A stretch of 64,000 nucleotides of DNA, from positions 1-64,000 of the forward strand of contig CABXXT010000006.1 of assembly GCA_902516285.1 (NCBI GenBank). Reading direction: 5' to 3'. A program made the position numbers and the translations under genes. This document shows positions 33,165 to 45,025 of the stretch, piece by piece. Position 1 is the stretch's first letter. Every line of letters begins with the position of its first letter. The notes beneath the pieces were generated by a model, which searched no databases, was not told the origin of the DNA, and saw only the letters and a list, made by a program, of their open reading frames with translations. Origin of the DNA: an uncultured SAR86 cluster bacterium. Its GTDB lineage: Bacteria; Pseudomonadota; Gammaproteobacteria; Magnimaribacterales; D2472.

Positions 33165-36100
33165 TTAATTATTTATTTCTTGGAGTGACGAATAAGTCCA
33201 ATCATCCTCACTTCCCTGAAGAGCTTCCATTGCAGCAAATGCTCCAAACATTGTTGTTGTGCAAAAAATTTTATTTCGAAGAGCGCTCTGTCTTATTGAT
33301 GCTGAATCTTTAATTGATTGTGAACCTTCAGTAGTATTTATGACAATATCAATTTCATTATTGAGTAAACTATCAACAACATGAGGTCTTCCTTCCATAA
33401 CTTTGTTTATTCTTTTAACATCATAACCAAGCTTGTCGATATATTTTGCTGTAGATGTCGTGGCAACGATACTAAAACCATAATTACTTATTATTGGTAT
33501 TAATTGATCAAGGTATTTTTTATCTGTATCTTTAACGCTAATAAAAATTACTCCAGACCTTCTAAGACTTTTGTTTGCAGCTTTTTGAGCTTTAGAATAT
33601 GCCTCTCCAAAGTTTGGACCAATACCCATAACTTCTCCAGTTGATTTCATTTCTGGTCCAAGAATTGGATCAACATGTGGAAATTTATCAAATGGCATCA
33701 CAGCCTCTTTTACAAATGATAAATTCTCAGGAAGTTTAGAAGAAAAATTTTGATCCTTTAAACTTTTACCAATCATGCACTTTGATGCTACTTTAGCTAG
33801 GGAGTTACCTATCGCTTTTGATATAAATGGAACAGTTCTAGATGCTCTAGGATTAACTTCAATTATGTAAACTTCTTCATTTTTAATGGCAAATTGAATA
33901 TTCATAAGTCCAATAATGCAAAGTTCCTTAGCTATATTCTTTGCTTGAGAAGACATTTTTTCCTGTATTTTCTCTGACAAGCTATATGGCGGCAATGAGC
34001 ATGCTGAGTCTCCTGAGTGTATACCGGCTTGTTCAATATGTTGAAGTATTCCTCCTATTTCAATATTTTTTCCGTCTGAAACTACGTCTACGTCTACTTC
34101 GATTGCATCTGTTAAGTAGCTATCAAGTAATATAGGTTTGCTGTTAGAAACTTCTACAGCCTCATTTAGGTATTTTTCAAGCTCTTGTATGTTGTTTACC
34201 AATTGCATAGCCCTTCCACCAAGTACATATGAAGGCCTCACTACAATTGGAAATCCAATATCTATTGCATTTTTTAGCGCCTCATCCATATTTCTTGCTG
34301 TTGCATTTGATGGTTGTTTTAAATTTAGTTTGTTTACAAGCTCCTGAAATCTTTCACGATCTTCAGATCTGTCTATTGCATCAACATTAGTTCCCAAAAT
34401 ATTTACATTTTTTTGAGACAACACATCTGCTAACTTTAGTGGAGTTTGTCCTCCAAATTGAATTATGACCCCATTGGGTTTTTCAATATCTATAATATCA
34501 AGAATTTTTTCTGTAGTTATTGGTTCGAAATAAAGTCTATTTGAAACATCATAATCTGTTGAAACAGTTTCTGGATTACAATTTACCATTATTGATTCAT
34601 ATCCTTCTTCCTGCATTGCTAAAGATGCATGGACACAACAGTAATCAAACTCAATTCCTTGACCAATTCTGTTGGGGCCACTCCCCAATACAAGAATTTT
34701 GTCTTTAGAAGATGGGTTGCTTTCACATTGTTCTCCATAAGATGAATACATATAACATGTTGATGTAGAAAATTCTGCTGCACACGTATCAACTCTTCTA
34801 AAAATAGGAGTGACTCCTAATTTTTTTCTTATATTTCTTACTATGTCTTCATCATGGTTTGTAAGATAGGCGATTCGACAATCAGAGAACCCTTTCTCTT
34901 TTAATGATAAAAGACTTTCTCTATCTAAAGTATCTAAATTGGAATCAAGTAATTTTTTCTCCATTTCTAAAAGCTCAGCGATTTGATCTAAAAACCAGTA
35001 ATCAATCATTGTTAGTTTATGTATTTTTTCAAGCGACCATTTTTTTCTGATTGCATCAGCAACATAAAAAAGTCTTTTTGGTCCTGGTATAGTTAATTCA
35101 TTTAAAATTTCCTCATCTGGAATTGATTCAACTTTGTCATTAGTGCTGTTTAAGCCATTCAATCCCTCTTCCATGCTGCATAATGCTTTTTGAAGTGATT
35201 CTTGAAAATTTGACCCTATCGACATTACCTCACCAACTGATTTCATTTGTGTTGTTAATTTAGGACTGGCTTGTGGGAACTTTTCAAAAGCAAACTTTGG
35301 AATTTTTGTAACTATATAATCAATCGAAGGTTCAAATGATGCGGGAGTAAGTCCTCCAGTAATGTCATTTTTAAGTTCATCAAGGGTGAATCCAACCGAT
35401 AGAAGTGCTGCTACTTTTGCAATTGGGAATCCTGTTGCTTTCGATGCTAATGCAGACGACCTGCTTACTCTAGGATTCATTTCAATTACAACCATTTTTC
35501 CATTTTTGGGATTCACAGCAAATTGAACATTTGAACCTCCAGTATCAACACCAATTTCTCTTAAAATTTTAAAAGATGCATTTCGCATAATTTGAAATTC
35601 TTTGTCAGTGAGTGTTTGTGCAGGCGCAATTGTTATCGAATCCCCAGTATGAATACCCATAGGATCAAAATTTTCAATAGAACAGACGATTATGCAATTA
35701 TCCTCGCAATCTCTCACGACCTCCATTTCAAATTCCTTCCACCCAATTAATGATTCATCAATCAGCAATTCATTAGTAGGAGATAACTCAAGACCTTTTT
35801 CACATATATTCTTAAATTCAGAAATGTTGTATGCAATTCCACCACCTGTTCCTCCCATTGTAAAAGATGGTCTTATAATGCAAGGAAACCCAATTTCTTT
35901 CTGTACTTTAAGTGCATCCTCCATTGAGTGAGCTATTCCTGAGGCAGGCGTCGCTAGATTAATTCCTTGCATGGTCTCATCAAAAAGCTGTCTATCCTCT
36001 GCTTTATCAATTGCTTCTCTATTTGCGCCAATTAAGATTGTATTGTGCTTTTTTAAAACTCCTTTCTTATCTAATGTAAGTGCTGTATTTAAAGCTGTTT

Positions 36101-36377
36101 GTCCTCCCATTGTAGGAAGAATTGCATCAGGTTTTTCCTTTTCAATGATTTTTTCAACTGATTTCCAATGAATAGGTTCAATGTAAGTTGCATCAGCCAA
36201 TAAAGGATCAGTCATAATCGTAGCGGGATTAGAATTTACTAGAATAACTCTAAATCCTTCCTCTTTTAAAGCTTTGCAGGCTTGAGCACCAGAATAATCA
36301 AACTCACATGCTTGACCAATAATGATCGGCCCTGCTCCAATAATTAAAATTGAAGAAATATCTTTACGACGAGGCAT
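33165..36377 (-). CDS. carB: Carbamoyl-phosphate synthase large subunit
   Basis: [34 protein letters not shown]; duplicated ATP-grasp halves; 1070 aa. Confidence 0.98.
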   Translation of the reverse strand: MPRRKDISSILIIGAGPIIIGQACEFDYSGAQACKALKEEGFRVILVNSNPATIMTDPLLADATYIEPIHWKSVEKIIEKEKPDAILPTMGGQTALNTALTLDKKGVLKKHNTILIGANREAIDKAEDRQLFDETMQGINLATPASGIAHSMEDALKVQKEIGFPCIIRPSFTMGGTGGGIAYNISEFKNICEKGLELSPTNELLIDESLIGWKEFEMEVVRDCEDNCIIVCSIENFDPMGIHTGDSITIAPAQTLTDKEFQIMRNASFKILREIGVDTGGSNVQFAVNPKNGKMVVIEMNPRVSRSSALASKATGFPIAKVAALLSVGFTLDELKNDITGGLTPASFEPSIDYIVTKIPKFAFEKFPQASPKLTTQMKSVGEVMSIGSNFQESLQKALCSMEEGLNGLNSTNDKVESIPDEEILNELTIPGPKRLFYVADAIRKKWSLEKIHKLTMIDYWFLDQIAELLEMEKKLLDSNLDTLDRESLLSLKEKGFSDCRIAYLTNHDEDIVRNIRKKLGVTPIFRRVDTCAAEFSTSTCYMYSSYGEQCESNPSSKDKILVLGSGPNRIGQGIEFDYCCVHASLAMQEEGYESIMVNCNPETVSTDYDVSNRLYFEPITTEKILDIIDIEKPNGVIIQFGGQTPLKLADVLSQKNVNILGTNVDAIDRSEDRERFQELVNKLNLKQPSNATARNMDEALKNAIDIGFPIVVRPSYVLGGRAMQLVNNIQELEKYLNEAVEVSNSKPILLDSYLTDAIEVDVDVVSDGKNIEIGGILQHIEQAGIHSGDSACSLPPYSLSEKIQEKMSSQAKNIAKELCIIGLMNIQFAIKNEEVYIIEVNPRASRTVPFISKAIGNSLAKVASKCMIGKSLKDQNFSSKLPENLSFVKEAVMPFDKFPHVDPILGPEMKSTGEVMGIGPNFGEAYSKAQKAANKSLRRSGVIFISVKDTDKKYLDQLIPIISNYGFSIVATTSTAKYIDKLGYDVKRINKVMEGRPHVVDSLLNNEIDIVINTTEGSQSIKDSASIRQSALRNKIFCTTTMFGAFAAMEALQGSEDDWTYSSLQEINN

Positions 36378-37485
36378 GTTCTGCTACCATTTTTTTAAAC
36401 TTTTTAAACAATATTTTTATCTCTTGAGGTCCGGGACTAGCTTCTGGATGACCTTGAAAACTAAAAGCAGGTGCATCATTAAATTCTATACCTTGGAGAG
36501 AGTTGTCAAATAATGATAAATGTGTAACTTTGATATTTTTTGGTAGAGAATCTATATCTACTGCAAAACCATGATTTTGACTAGTTATAAATACTTCATT
36601 AGTGGAAATATCTTGTACTGGATGATTTGCTCCGTGATGGCCAAATTTCATCTTATATGTTTTTGCACCTCCAGCTAGAGCTAAAAGTTGATGACCTAAG
36701 CAAATTCCAAAAACTGGAATCTTTTTTTTAAGAAATTTTGTAATATTTTTTATTGCATAATCGCATGGTTCAGGATCACCTGGCCCATTAGATAAAAAAA
36801 TACCTTTTGGGGATAGTTTTATTATTTCTTCGAATGGCGTTTCAGCATTTACAACTTTTACATCTCCAACTTGCTCTGATAGAAGTCTTAATATATTTTT
36901 TTTGATACCAAAATCATATGCGATTACAGAATTTGATTTCTCATTTCTTTTAAATTCTGGCCATGTTCCCTCATTCCAGTGATATTCATTTTGAGTTGTT
37001 ACAACTTTTGCTAAGTCCATACCTTTAAGTCCCATAAACTCTTTTGCATGTTGAATTGCTTCATCTCTTGTAATCTTTGATAATGCAGCAATACAACAAT
37101 TAAGTGATCCTTTCTCTCTAAGCAATTGAGTAATACTTCTGGTATCAAGCTTTGAAATTCCAATTACATCATTTTTAATTAAAAAGTCATTCAATGTCAT
37201 TGAAGATCTCCAATTGCTTGGTTTTTCACAATAATTTCTTACAACTATTCCTGAGGCATGAATTTTCTTAGATTCATTATCATCATTGTTTATACCTGTA
37301 TTTCCAATATGCGGATGAGTAAAAGTAATAATTTGTTTTTTGTAGGATGGATCGGTAATTATTTCTTGATAACCTGACATTGAAGTATTAAATACGATTT
37401 CTCCAATATCGTATTTTTCTTTACCAAAGCCCTCACCCTGGAATACACTACCATCTTCAAAAGCTAAAATTGCTGGAAAAGACAC
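36364..37485 (-). CDS. carA: Carbamoyl-phosphate synthase small subunit
   Basis: [50 protein letters not shown]. Confidence 0.98.
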   Translation of the reverse strand: MSFPAILAFEDGSVFQGEGFGKEKYDIGEIVFNTSMSGYQEIITDPSYKKQIITFTHPHIGNTGINNDDNESKKIHASGIVVRNYCEKPSNWRSSMTLNDFLIKNDVIGISKLDTRSITQLLREKGSLNCCIAALSKITRDEAIQHAKEFMGLKGMDLAKVVTTQNEYHWNEGTWPEFKRNEKSNSVIAYDFGIKKNILRLLSEQVGDVKVVNAETPFEEIIKLSPKGIFLSNGPGDPEPCDYAIKNITKFLKKKIPVFGICLGHQLLALAGGAKTYKMKFGHHGANHPVQDISTNEVFITSQNHGFAVDIDSLPKNIKVTHLSLFDNSLQGIEFNDAPAFSFQGHPEASPGPQEIKILFKKFKKMVAEHASS

Positions 37486-37638
37486 TAATTTATCTCCAAC
37501 AACATAGAAGTTTTTAAGAAAATTTTGGGTAAACTTATGAAAGAATTTTTGTTATTTAATGAGCTAAAATTACATGCTGACATTAAAATTGTACTTTATA
37601 GACTAAGTTGTCTTATGTCTATATAAAAACTAAAAAAA

Positions 37639-38421
37639 ATGAAAATATCTATTAAATCTGAAAATGAAATAAGTAAAATGAGGGTTGCTGGTAGATTAGC
37701 AGCTGACGTCCTTGAGATGATAACACCATATGTAACTCCTGGGATTTCAACTGGCGAATTAGACAAAATCTGTTATGAATATATAGTTAATGTTCAAAAT
37801 GCAATACCTGCAAATGTAGGATATAAAGGTTATGAGAAGACGATCTGTTCAAGTTTAAATCAGGTTATTTGTCATGGAATTCCAGATAATAATAAGATCT
37901 TAAAAAATGGTGACATTTTAAATATTGACGTAACAGTTATTAAAGATGGTTGGCATGGCGATACATCAAAGATGTTTCTAGTTGGAGAATGTGCTCCTCA
38001 TAATAAAAGACTTGTCAAAGTCACTCAGGAGTGTCTTTACAAAGGAATAGATGCAGTTAAACCTGGTGCATTTTTTGGTGATATAGGACATGCAATCCAA
38101 AAACATGCCGAGGAAAACTACTACAGTGTTGTTGAAGATTATTGTGGTCATGGTATTGGAACTGTATATCATGAGGAACCTCAGATACTTCATTTTGGAA
38201 AAAAAGGCACAGGTATTAAAATTCAAGAAGGAATGTGTTTCACAATTGAACCAATGATTAATCAAGGTGTTAAGTATTCTAAAACGTTAAGAGATGGATG
38301 GACTGTCGAAACAAAAGATGGAAGAAACTCAGCACAGTGGGAACATACAATAGCTGTATGCAAAAATGGAGCAGAGGTTCTTACGAAAAGGAATGATGAG
38401 TTTGATTTGAATGAAAACTAA
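37639..38421 (+). CDS. map: Type I methionine aminopeptidase
   Basis: NVGYKGYEKTICSSLNQVICHGIPD, NIDVTVIKDGWHGDTSKMF, GHGIGTVYHEEPQ. Confidence 0.97.
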   Translation: MKISIKSENEISKMRVAGRLAADVLEMITPYVTPGISTGELDKICYEYIVNVQNAIPANVGYKGYEKTICSSLNQVICHGIPDNNKILKNGDILNIDVTVIKDGWHGDTSKMFLVGECAPHNKRLVKVTQECLYKGIDAVKPGAFFGDIGHAIQKHAEENYYSVVEDYCGHGIGTVYHEEPQILHFGKKGTGIKIQEGMCFTIEPMINQGVKYSKTLRDGWTVETKDGRNSAQWEHTIAVCKNGAEVLTKRNDEFDLNEN

Positions 38422-40915
38422 TTCAGAAAATTTGAATGAAAAGTTTTTATCTGATTTCAAAAAAATATATTTAAATCCCTCAAAAATAGACTATTTTTTA
38501 AAGAACAATTCAGATTATATTGAGGAGGATATCAAGAGAAAATTTAAAAAACTAAATCTTGATCATAATTTTGCAATTTACAGCATTGGTGGTTTTGGTA
38601 GAGGTGAAATATTTCCCTCCTCAGATGTTGATATTTCAATTATTGAAACAAATCGTCCCAAAAATTATAGTAATTTAGAAATATTTATATCTTCTTTGTG
38701 GGATGAGGGATATAAGGTTGGTCACTCGGTAAGATCAATAAAAGATATTAAGAAAATAACTAAAAGTGACTTAAGCGAATTCACTTCTTATTTAACCAGA
38801 AAGCCAATTTTGTCAGACAGAAATCTTGATAATTTAGTCTCCAAAACGTTATCAAGTCTTTGGACATCAGCTAAATTTTACAAAGCGAAGTTTTTAGAAC
38901 AAAACAACCGTCATAGAGAGTTCTTTTTATCATCATCAAATTTAGAGCCTGATTTGAAAGAATCACCAGGATCATTAAGAGATTTTCACTCTGCATTATG
39001 GATTCTTCAGCACTGCTACGGTCTAAAAACTGTTAATGACATCTTAAATTTTAGTTTTTTTAAGGATGAATTTTTAATTGCAAGAAATGCATACAACTTT
39101 ATTAAAGTTTTGAGATTTATTACAAATCTTTTTACAAAAAATAATAAGTTAGATTTTGAAACTCAAATTGAAATTGCAAAAAGAACTGCTTCTGGAAAAT
39201 TAAATCTATCTAACAAGGCTTTAGTTGAAAGAATGATGGCTAAATATTACGAGCATGCGCATTACATATCTCATTTTAATACTTTGGTTTATCAGTTTTT
39301 TGAAGAGAAAAAATATTCTTTCAAGAACAAAAAGGGTTTATACAGAAATGGTAGCAAAGTTGGATTTGCAAATGTGAGTCTAGAAGAAAATAAAGAATTG
39401 ATTTTTAAAGTTTTTCTTGAGATAGGGAACAACAAAAAAATCAATGCTGTAGATGTGCAAACTTCGATAGTGCTAAAGAAAAATAATTCTTTAATTGACA
39501 ATGATTTTAGAAAGAATGCTCATTTTGCAGAACAATTCTTAAACATTTTAAAATCCAAATACAACTTATCCTCAATTTTAAAAGCAATGAGAGATTTAGG
39601 ATTATTACAAAGATATATTCCAGAATTTTCACGTGTCGTTGGTCAAATGCAATTTGATCTATTCCATATTTATACTGTTGATGAGCATACTTTTAAGGTT
39701 GTAAGGAATATGAGGCAAATGAAGATATTTAATCAGAAAGGCTTTGAACTTGAACATGAATTAATTAATAAGTTGCCAAAAATAGAACTACTTTTTATCG
39801 CAGGTTTATTTCATGATCTTGGTAAGGGTAAGGGTGGTGATCATTCAAAAATTGGAAGTAAGGCATGTTATAAATTTTCTAGAAGACTTGGATTATCAAA
39901 AGTTGACTCAAATTTGACATCTTGGCTTGTTGAAAAGCACCTTGAAATGTCATCAGTTTCTCAAAAAAAAGATATCTCTGAACAAGAGACCATAAAAGAT
40001 TTTGCTGAAACAGTAATGCATTCAGAAAGACTAGATTATCTCTATCTTTTAACAATTAACGATATTAGAGCTACAAATCCATCCTTATGGAATGGTTGGA
40101 AGCATCAACTTTTAAGGGAACTTTATTCTAAAACAAGATTAAAAATTAATAAGGAGCCAATTCAAACATCAAATGAAATCACAATAGAAAAGAAAAAGTA
40201 CATTATTGAACAGTTGGATGAAAGCAAAATAAAAATGATAAAACATTACTTATCTTTATTTGACAACAGTTATTTTAATAAAAACTCTATAGACTCTCTT
40301 CAATGGCAAGTTAAATTATATACCTCATATCCAGACCAAGATTTAATAATTGAATGCAGAAAAATATTTCAAAATTTAGTTGAGATATTTATAAAAGCGC
40401 AAAATACTGATGGCCTTTTTTATAATTTAACAAGAGCTCTTGAGGAATCTGGTCTTGATGTAATTGATGCAAATATATTTACTTCAAATGATGAATCTTT
40501 TGCAGCAAATACTTTCATTACAAAAAATATTTATCACAGCAGAGAATTTACAAAGTTTGAATTGACTGATCTTGCTGAGAGGATTAGAAAGAATTTAGAA
40601 AAAAAACATAATAAATTAAAAACTCCTAGAAAAATTGAAAAAAAATCAAAATTTGAAAAAGTTGTAAAAATATCTGATTCAATAATTCAAGACAAGAACA
40701 AAAATATAATTACCATTGAAACCGCTAATAAATCAGGCTTACTATCAAAAATTGCAAGTATTTTTTTTGAAAATAAAATATCTATTTTTTCAGCAAGAAT
40801 TAATACTTTAGGTGAAAGAGTTGAAGATACTTTTGAAATCTCTAATCTCGATAAATCTGTAATTAAGAAAAATAAGATCAAAAAAATAATAGATGCTTTG
40901 CATGAAGTTGTTTAA
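38411..40915 (+). CDS. glnD: Bifunctional uridylyltransferase/uridylyl-removing enzyme GlnD
   Basis: SIGGFGRGEIFPSSDVDISI nucleotidyltransferase, GLFHDLGKGKGGDHSKIG HD domain, C-terminal ACT domains. Confidence 0.95.
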   Translation: MKTNSENLNEKFLSDFKKIYLNPSKIDYFLKNNSDYIEEDIKRKFKKLNLDHNFAIYSIGGFGRGEIFPSSDVDISIIETNRPKNYSNLEIFISSLWDEGYKVGHSVRSIKDIKKITKSDLSEFTSYLTRKPILSDRNLDNLVSKTLSSLWTSAKFYKAKFLEQNNRHREFFLSSSNLEPDLKESPGSLRDFHSALWILQHCYGLKTVNDILNFSFFKDEFLIARNAYNFIKVLRFITNLFTKNNKLDFETQIEIAKRTASGKLNLSNKALVERMMAKYYEHAHYISHFNTLVYQFFEEKKYSFKNKKGLYRNGSKVGFANVSLEENKELIFKVFLEIGNNKKINAVDVQTSIVLKKNNSLIDNDFRKNAHFAEQFLNILKSKYNLSSILKAMRDLGLLQRYIPEFSRVVGQMQFDLFHIYTVDEHTFKVVRNMRQMKIFNQKGFELEHELINKLPKIELLFIAGLFHDLGKGKGGDHSKIGSKACYKFSRRLGLSKVDSNLTSWLVEKHLEMSSVSQKKDISEQETIKDFAETVMHSERLDYLYLLTINDIRATNPSLWNGWKHQLLRELYSKTRLKINKEPIQTSNEITIEKKKYIIEQLDESKIKMIKHYLSLFDNSYFNKNSIDSLQWQVKLYTSYPDQDLIIECRKIFQNLVEIFIKAQNTDGLFYNLTRALEESGLDVIDANIFTSNDESFAANTFITKNIYHSREFTKFELTDLAERIRKNLEKKHNKLKTPRKIEKKSKFEKVVKISDSIIQDKNKNIITIETANKSGLLSKIASIFFENKISIFSARINTLGERVEDTFEISNLDKSVIKKNKIKKIIDALHEVV

Positions 40916-40944
40916 AAAAATACTAATTTAAATATAATGACGTC

Positions 40945-41853
40945 ATGAAAATTGAGGCAAAAGGGATTGCTAGCCTATCTCCTTCTGGAAATATCCTAGA
41001 TGTATATTTCTTATACATAAACTTTGACAATAAAAAAGTTGGTGAAGAATCTGTCAAGGTTGACGATCAAAAAAAGAAACTTATTGAAGTAAGCTGGGAT
41101 GAATCTAATTTAAATGAGCCTGTTAAGGATATTGAAGGAGCTTATTTAAAATTACACCTAATCTCATATAAATTCGTTTTACCAAATTCTATCAATCTTG
41201 ATGGAATATTTAATGTCCTACCAAATGTTGCTTGGACAAATATAGGTCCTATTGCAATTGAAGACATTGATAAAAGAATGAATGAGTCAAAAAATTCAAA
41301 CAATGATCTATATGTGCGTTCATTAGATAAATTTCCTTGCTTAACAGACTACATCATTCCCAAAAATGTTCGTATTGCAGATACATCAAGGGTTAGACTT
41401 GGAGCTTATTTAAGTGAAGGAACCACAATAATGCATGAAGGTTTTGTTAATTTCAATGCTGGAACTTTAGGAAAAGCAATGATAGAGGGAAGAATTTCAG
41501 CGGGTGTTGTTATAGGAGATAATTCTGATTTAGGAGGTGGAGCCAGTACTATGGGAACTCTTTCTGGAGGGAACGAAGTTAAAATTTCAGTGGGAAAAAA
41601 TTGTTTACTGGGTGCTAATTCGGGGTTAGGAATCCCAATTGGAGATAACTGTACTCTTGAGGCAGGCCTTTATCTTACAGCTGGAACAAAAGTTCTTATG
41701 TTAAATAAAACTTCATCGAAGGTTGTTAAAGCCTCTGAGCTTTCTGGGAGTTCAGATCTGCTTTTTTATAGAGATTCAACAAACGGACAAGTTATTGCTA
41801 AAATGAATACCAAAGTTTCTAAACTAAATGAGGATCTTCATATAAATGATTGA
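40945..41853 (+). CDS. dapD: 2,3,4,5-tetrahydropyridine-2,6-dicarboxylate N-succinyltransferase
   Basis: MHEGFVNFNAGTLGKAMIEGRISAGVVIGDNSDLGGGASTMGTLSGG left-handed beta-helix. Confidence 0.95.
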   Translation: MKIEAKGIASLSPSGNILDVYFLYINFDNKKVGEESVKVDDQKKKLIEVSWDESNLNEPVKDIEGAYLKLHLISYKFVLPNSINLDGIFNVLPNVAWTNIGPIAIEDIDKRMNESKNSNNDLYVRSLDKFPCLTDYIIPKNVRIADTSRVRLGAYLSEGTTIMHEGFVNFNAGTLGKAMIEGRISAGVVIGDNSDLGGGASTMGTLSGGNEVKISVGKNCLLGANSGLGIPIGDNCTLEAGLYLTAGTKVLMLNKTSSKVVKASELSGSSDLLFYRDSTNGQVIAKMNTKVSKLNEDLHIND

Positions 41854-42973
41854 GTTGTTACAAAATCTTGTGAAAATTGAATCCATATCACCAAAGGATA
41901 TGGGGTGCTTTGATATTATTGAGAATGAGTTAACGGATCTCAATTTTAATTGTGAAAGAATTAATTATTTAAATGTTGAAAACCTATATGCCACTATTGG
42001 AACTAAAGGAAAATTGTTTTGTTTTTTAGGTCATACTGACGTTGTTCCAACTGGTCCGGAAGAGAATTGGAAATATCCACCCTTCTCAGCTCAAATTGAC
42101 GGTGACATAATGTATGGACGAGGAACTGCAGATATGAAGGCATCTATTGCAGCTTTTGTAGAATCAGTAAAAGAATTTTTAGCTCAAACTCAAGAATTAA
42201 ATTTTAGATTAGCCATCTTGCTAACATCTAACGAAGAGGGAAGTTCACATGACGGTTTTATAGACAAGATTGTTGAAAAAATGATGGATAATGACGAGCT
42301 TATTGACTATTGTTTAGTGGGTGAACCAACTTCTAATAAAAAAGTTGCTGATAGCGCAAGAATAGGCAGAAGAGGTTCTTTAGGTGGTCATTTACAAATA
42401 TTTGGCAAACAAGGACATGTTGCATACCCTGAAAATGTTGAGAATCCGATCTTTTTATCTAGTGATTTAATTACAGATCTTAAAAATAAAAAATGGGACA
42501 ATGGAAATGCGATATTTGATCCAACAAGTTTTCAAATATCAAATATTCACTCTGGTACTGGAGCGCACAACGTTGTTCCAGGAGAATTAGATCTCTATTT
42601 TAATTTTAGGTATTCAACTGAATCTACAGAAGAAAGCCTCAAATCTGAATTTGAAAATATTATTAAAAATCTTAATTTAAAATATGACCTTAAATGGAAT
42701 TTAAATGGAAATCCTTATCTTACTGAAAATAAATTTCTTAAAGAAATAATTGTAAGTGCATGTGAAGAAGTAAATGGTTACAAGCCCGATTTAAATGCTA
42801 AAGGCGGCACGTCTGATGGTAGGTTTATTGCAAAGATGAAGACTGAAATTATTGAGTTAGGACCAATAAACGAATCAATTCATCAAATTGATGAAAATAT
42901 TAAGATTAGCGAACTTTGGATACTTAAGGATATTTATACAAAAGTTTTATTTAAGCTTAATCAACATCTTTAA
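41846..42973 (+). CDS. dapE: Succinyl-diaminopimelate desuccinylase
   Basis: FLGHTDVVPTGPEENWKYPPFSAQIDGDIMYGRGTADMKASIAAFV, GGTSDGRF. Confidence 0.96.
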   Translation: MIELLQNLVKIESISPKDMGCFDIIENELTDLNFNCERINYLNVENLYATIGTKGKLFCFLGHTDVVPTGPEENWKYPPFSAQIDGDIMYGRGTADMKASIAAFVESVKEFLAQTQELNFRLAILLTSNEEGSSHDGFIDKIVEKMMDNDELIDYCLVGEPTSNKKVADSARIGRRGSLGGHLQIFGKQGHVAYPENVENPIFLSSDLITDLKNKKWDNGNAIFDPTSFQISNIHSGTGAHNVVPGELDLYFNFRYSTESTEESLKSEFENIIKNLNLKYDLKWNLNGNPYLTENKFLKEIIVSACEEVNGYKPDLNAKGGTSDGRFIAKMKTEIIELGPINESIHQIDENIKISELWILKDIYTKVLFKLNQHL

Positions 42974-43037
42974 TTTTTTTCTTTCTAGTATATTTTGTTT
43001 TATCTCTGTGAGTTTTAGGCTTATGGAATTTGTCCAT
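42957..43037 (-). other. Candidate 26-codon Lys/Arg-rich small ORF (MDKFHKPKTHRDKTKYTRKKKIKDVD)
   Basis: Begins after an A9 run; tail overlaps the 3' end of dapE; no clear Shine-Dalgarno. Confidence 0.25.
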
Positions 43038-43090
43038 ATTTTTTTTTACAGGATTTTTTTTGCTTATTTTTCTCAACTTCAAAATCTATT

Positions 43091-44575
43091 TTATCTAGGT
43101 ATGGCCTCTGTTTCTTTTTTACTTTTTAATAAGAATGAAAGGCCAACTAAAATAATTCCGATAACTAGATAGTATTGAATCATAAAAGTGAATATCGGCT
43201 GAACGGAGTCCAAGCCATCAGAAGTTGCATCGCCTCCAAGCAATCCAGCTAAAACTCCGCCTATTGCAGAAGCTAAAAACCATAATCCGAACATCTGGCC
43301 GATATATCTTTTTGGAGAATATTTTGAAAATGCTGAAAGTCCAATTGGTGACAAGGCAAGCTCACCCCAAGTTTGGAGTAAGTATGTGATTAAAAGCCAT
43401 TGCATACCTACGGGGGCAGATTCCATAGCCAATCCAACTGCAAAGACCATAACCATAAAACTTATAGCCATAAAAAATAAACCTATAGCAAACTTTATTG
43501 GCAAAGATGGATCCATGTTTCTTCTTGCTAAATTAGCCCATATGCCAGCAAAAATTGGTGCAAAAGTTACAACAAATATGGGATTTGCAAACTGCAACCA
43601 TCCAATTGGTATGATGTAACCTGCAACAGACAAGTCAGTAAAATCTCTTGCAAAAATACTTAATGAACTCGCTGACTGATCAAAACCAGACCAAAAAGCA
43701 GCAGCTCCTACAAATAGAACAAATAATAATAATAGGTTACGTTTTTCATTAAAATCCAATCCTGCAAAAAAATATAAATATAAAAAGTATATTCCTGCCA
43801 CTATTGTTAAAAAATATGCAAAATTTTCAGCAAAAGTTCTTGGATCGATAGAAATGATGCCAAATAATCCTAATGCAATAACTATGAACATTAAAGCTAG
43901 ACTATTTTTTGTCCATTTGATTAGCTTATTTCTTTTAATATCCTCCATATCATTGGGCTTTTCACCTGCATCGCCTAACAAATGCTTGAACTTTAGATAT
44001 TGATATACTCCTAATACCATTCCGACCCCTGCAGCACCAAACCCATAATGCCAACCTATTTTTTCACCCAACCAGGCACAAATTAAGAATCCAAGAGTTG
44101 ATCCAATATTTATGGACATATAAAAAATTGTGTAGCCAGAATCTCTTCTTGTATCATCATCAGAATATAACTTCCCAACAATTGTTGATATATTTCCTTT
44201 GAGCAATCCAGTACCTAAAACTACTAAAATTAAACCAAGAAAAAAAGTTTGCTCAAGAGGTATTGCAAGAGTGAAGTGACCTAACGCAATAATTATCGCT
44301 CCAATTAATACTGCTTTTTGATGTCCTAAAATATTATCAGCAATCCAACCACCAGGTACGACCATAAAATAAACAAAACCAACATAAATACCATATATTG
44401 CATTTGCATCTATTGCTGACATTCCCATTCCAGGGTTAAATCCAGTGATGGAGCCAGTCATATATAAAACCAATAAGGCTCTCATGCCATAGTAAGACAT
44501 CCTCTCCCACATCTCTGTTAAGAACAATGTTCTTAGACCGATAGGATGCCCAAAGAAACTTTTATCTGTATTCAT
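43091..44575 (-). CDS. POT/PTR family peptide:proton symporter
   Basis: FLTEMWERMSYYGMRALLVLYM, GGWIADNILGHQKAVLIGA; multiple TM helices. Confidence 0.95.
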   Translation of the reverse strand: MNTDKSFFGHPIGLRTLFLTEMWERMSYYGMRALLVLYMTGSITGFNPGMGMSAIDANAIYGIYVGFVYFMVVPGGWIADNILGHQKAVLIGAIIIALGHFTLAIPLEQTFFLGLILVVLGTGLLKGNISTIVGKLYSDDDTRRDSGYTIFYMSINIGSTLGFLICAWLGEKIGWHYGFGAAGVGMVLGVYQYLKFKHLLGDAGEKPNDMEDIKRNKLIKWTKNSLALMFIVIALGLFGIISIDPRTFAENFAYFLTIVAGIYFLYLYFFAGLDFNEKRNLLLLFVLFVGAAAFWSGFDQSASSLSIFARDFTDLSVAGYIIPIGWLQFANPIFVVTFAPIFAGIWANLARRNMDPSLPIKFAIGLFFMAISFMVMVFAVGLAMESAPVGMQWLLITYLLQTWGELALSPIGLSAFSKYSPKRYIGQMFGLWFLASAIGGVLAGLLGGDATSDGLDSVQPIFTFMIQYYLVIGIILVGLSFLLKSKKETEAIPR

Positions 44576-44614
44576 AGTAATTTATTTTTTTTAATAATCT
44601 TGTACTATAGCAAA

Positions 44615-45025
44615 ATGAATAATAAATCATATATCGTATTTCCTTTGAGAAGGATTGCAGCTGCGGTTTATGATATTTTTTTATTGCTTGGAGTATGGTT
44701 CTTAGTAGGTTCAATTGGAGTTTGGATTAATGGGGGTATTATTGAAAATAAATTTATAGGACCAATACTTGTGTTAATTAGCACATGGGCCTTTTATATA
44801 TATTTTTGGACTCATGGAGGTAAAACACTAGGAATGGCTGTTTGGAATTTTGAGATATATAGTCTTGATAATAAAAAAATCGGTTTTAAAAAAGCATCTA
44901 TAAGATTTGCCTTCAATTTGATAACTGTTTTACTTTGCGGCCTTCCATTGATACTAATATATTTAACAGAAAAAAGTCTTTCTTTGAGTGATTACCTTTC
45001 AAAAACCTCATATAGAAAGATCTAA
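44615..45025 (+). CDS. RDD family membrane protein
   Basis: FPLRRIAAAVYDIFLLLGVWFLV, GKTLGMAVWNFEI; start assigned to MNNKSYIVF. Confidence 0.9.
   Translation: MNNKSYIVFPLRRIAAAVYDIFLLLGVWFLVGSIGVWINGGIIENKFIGPILVLISTWAFYIYFWTHGGKTLGMAVWNFEIYSLDNKKIGFKKASIRFAFNLITVLLCGLPLILIYLTEKSLSLSDYLSKTSYRKI

Noticed and set aside
42888-43172. 94 aa + ORF spanning the dapE end
   Set aside because: Overlaps the dapE 3' end and the POT gene 3' end in another frame; Phe/Leu-rich because it is antisense to Lys-rich sequence.
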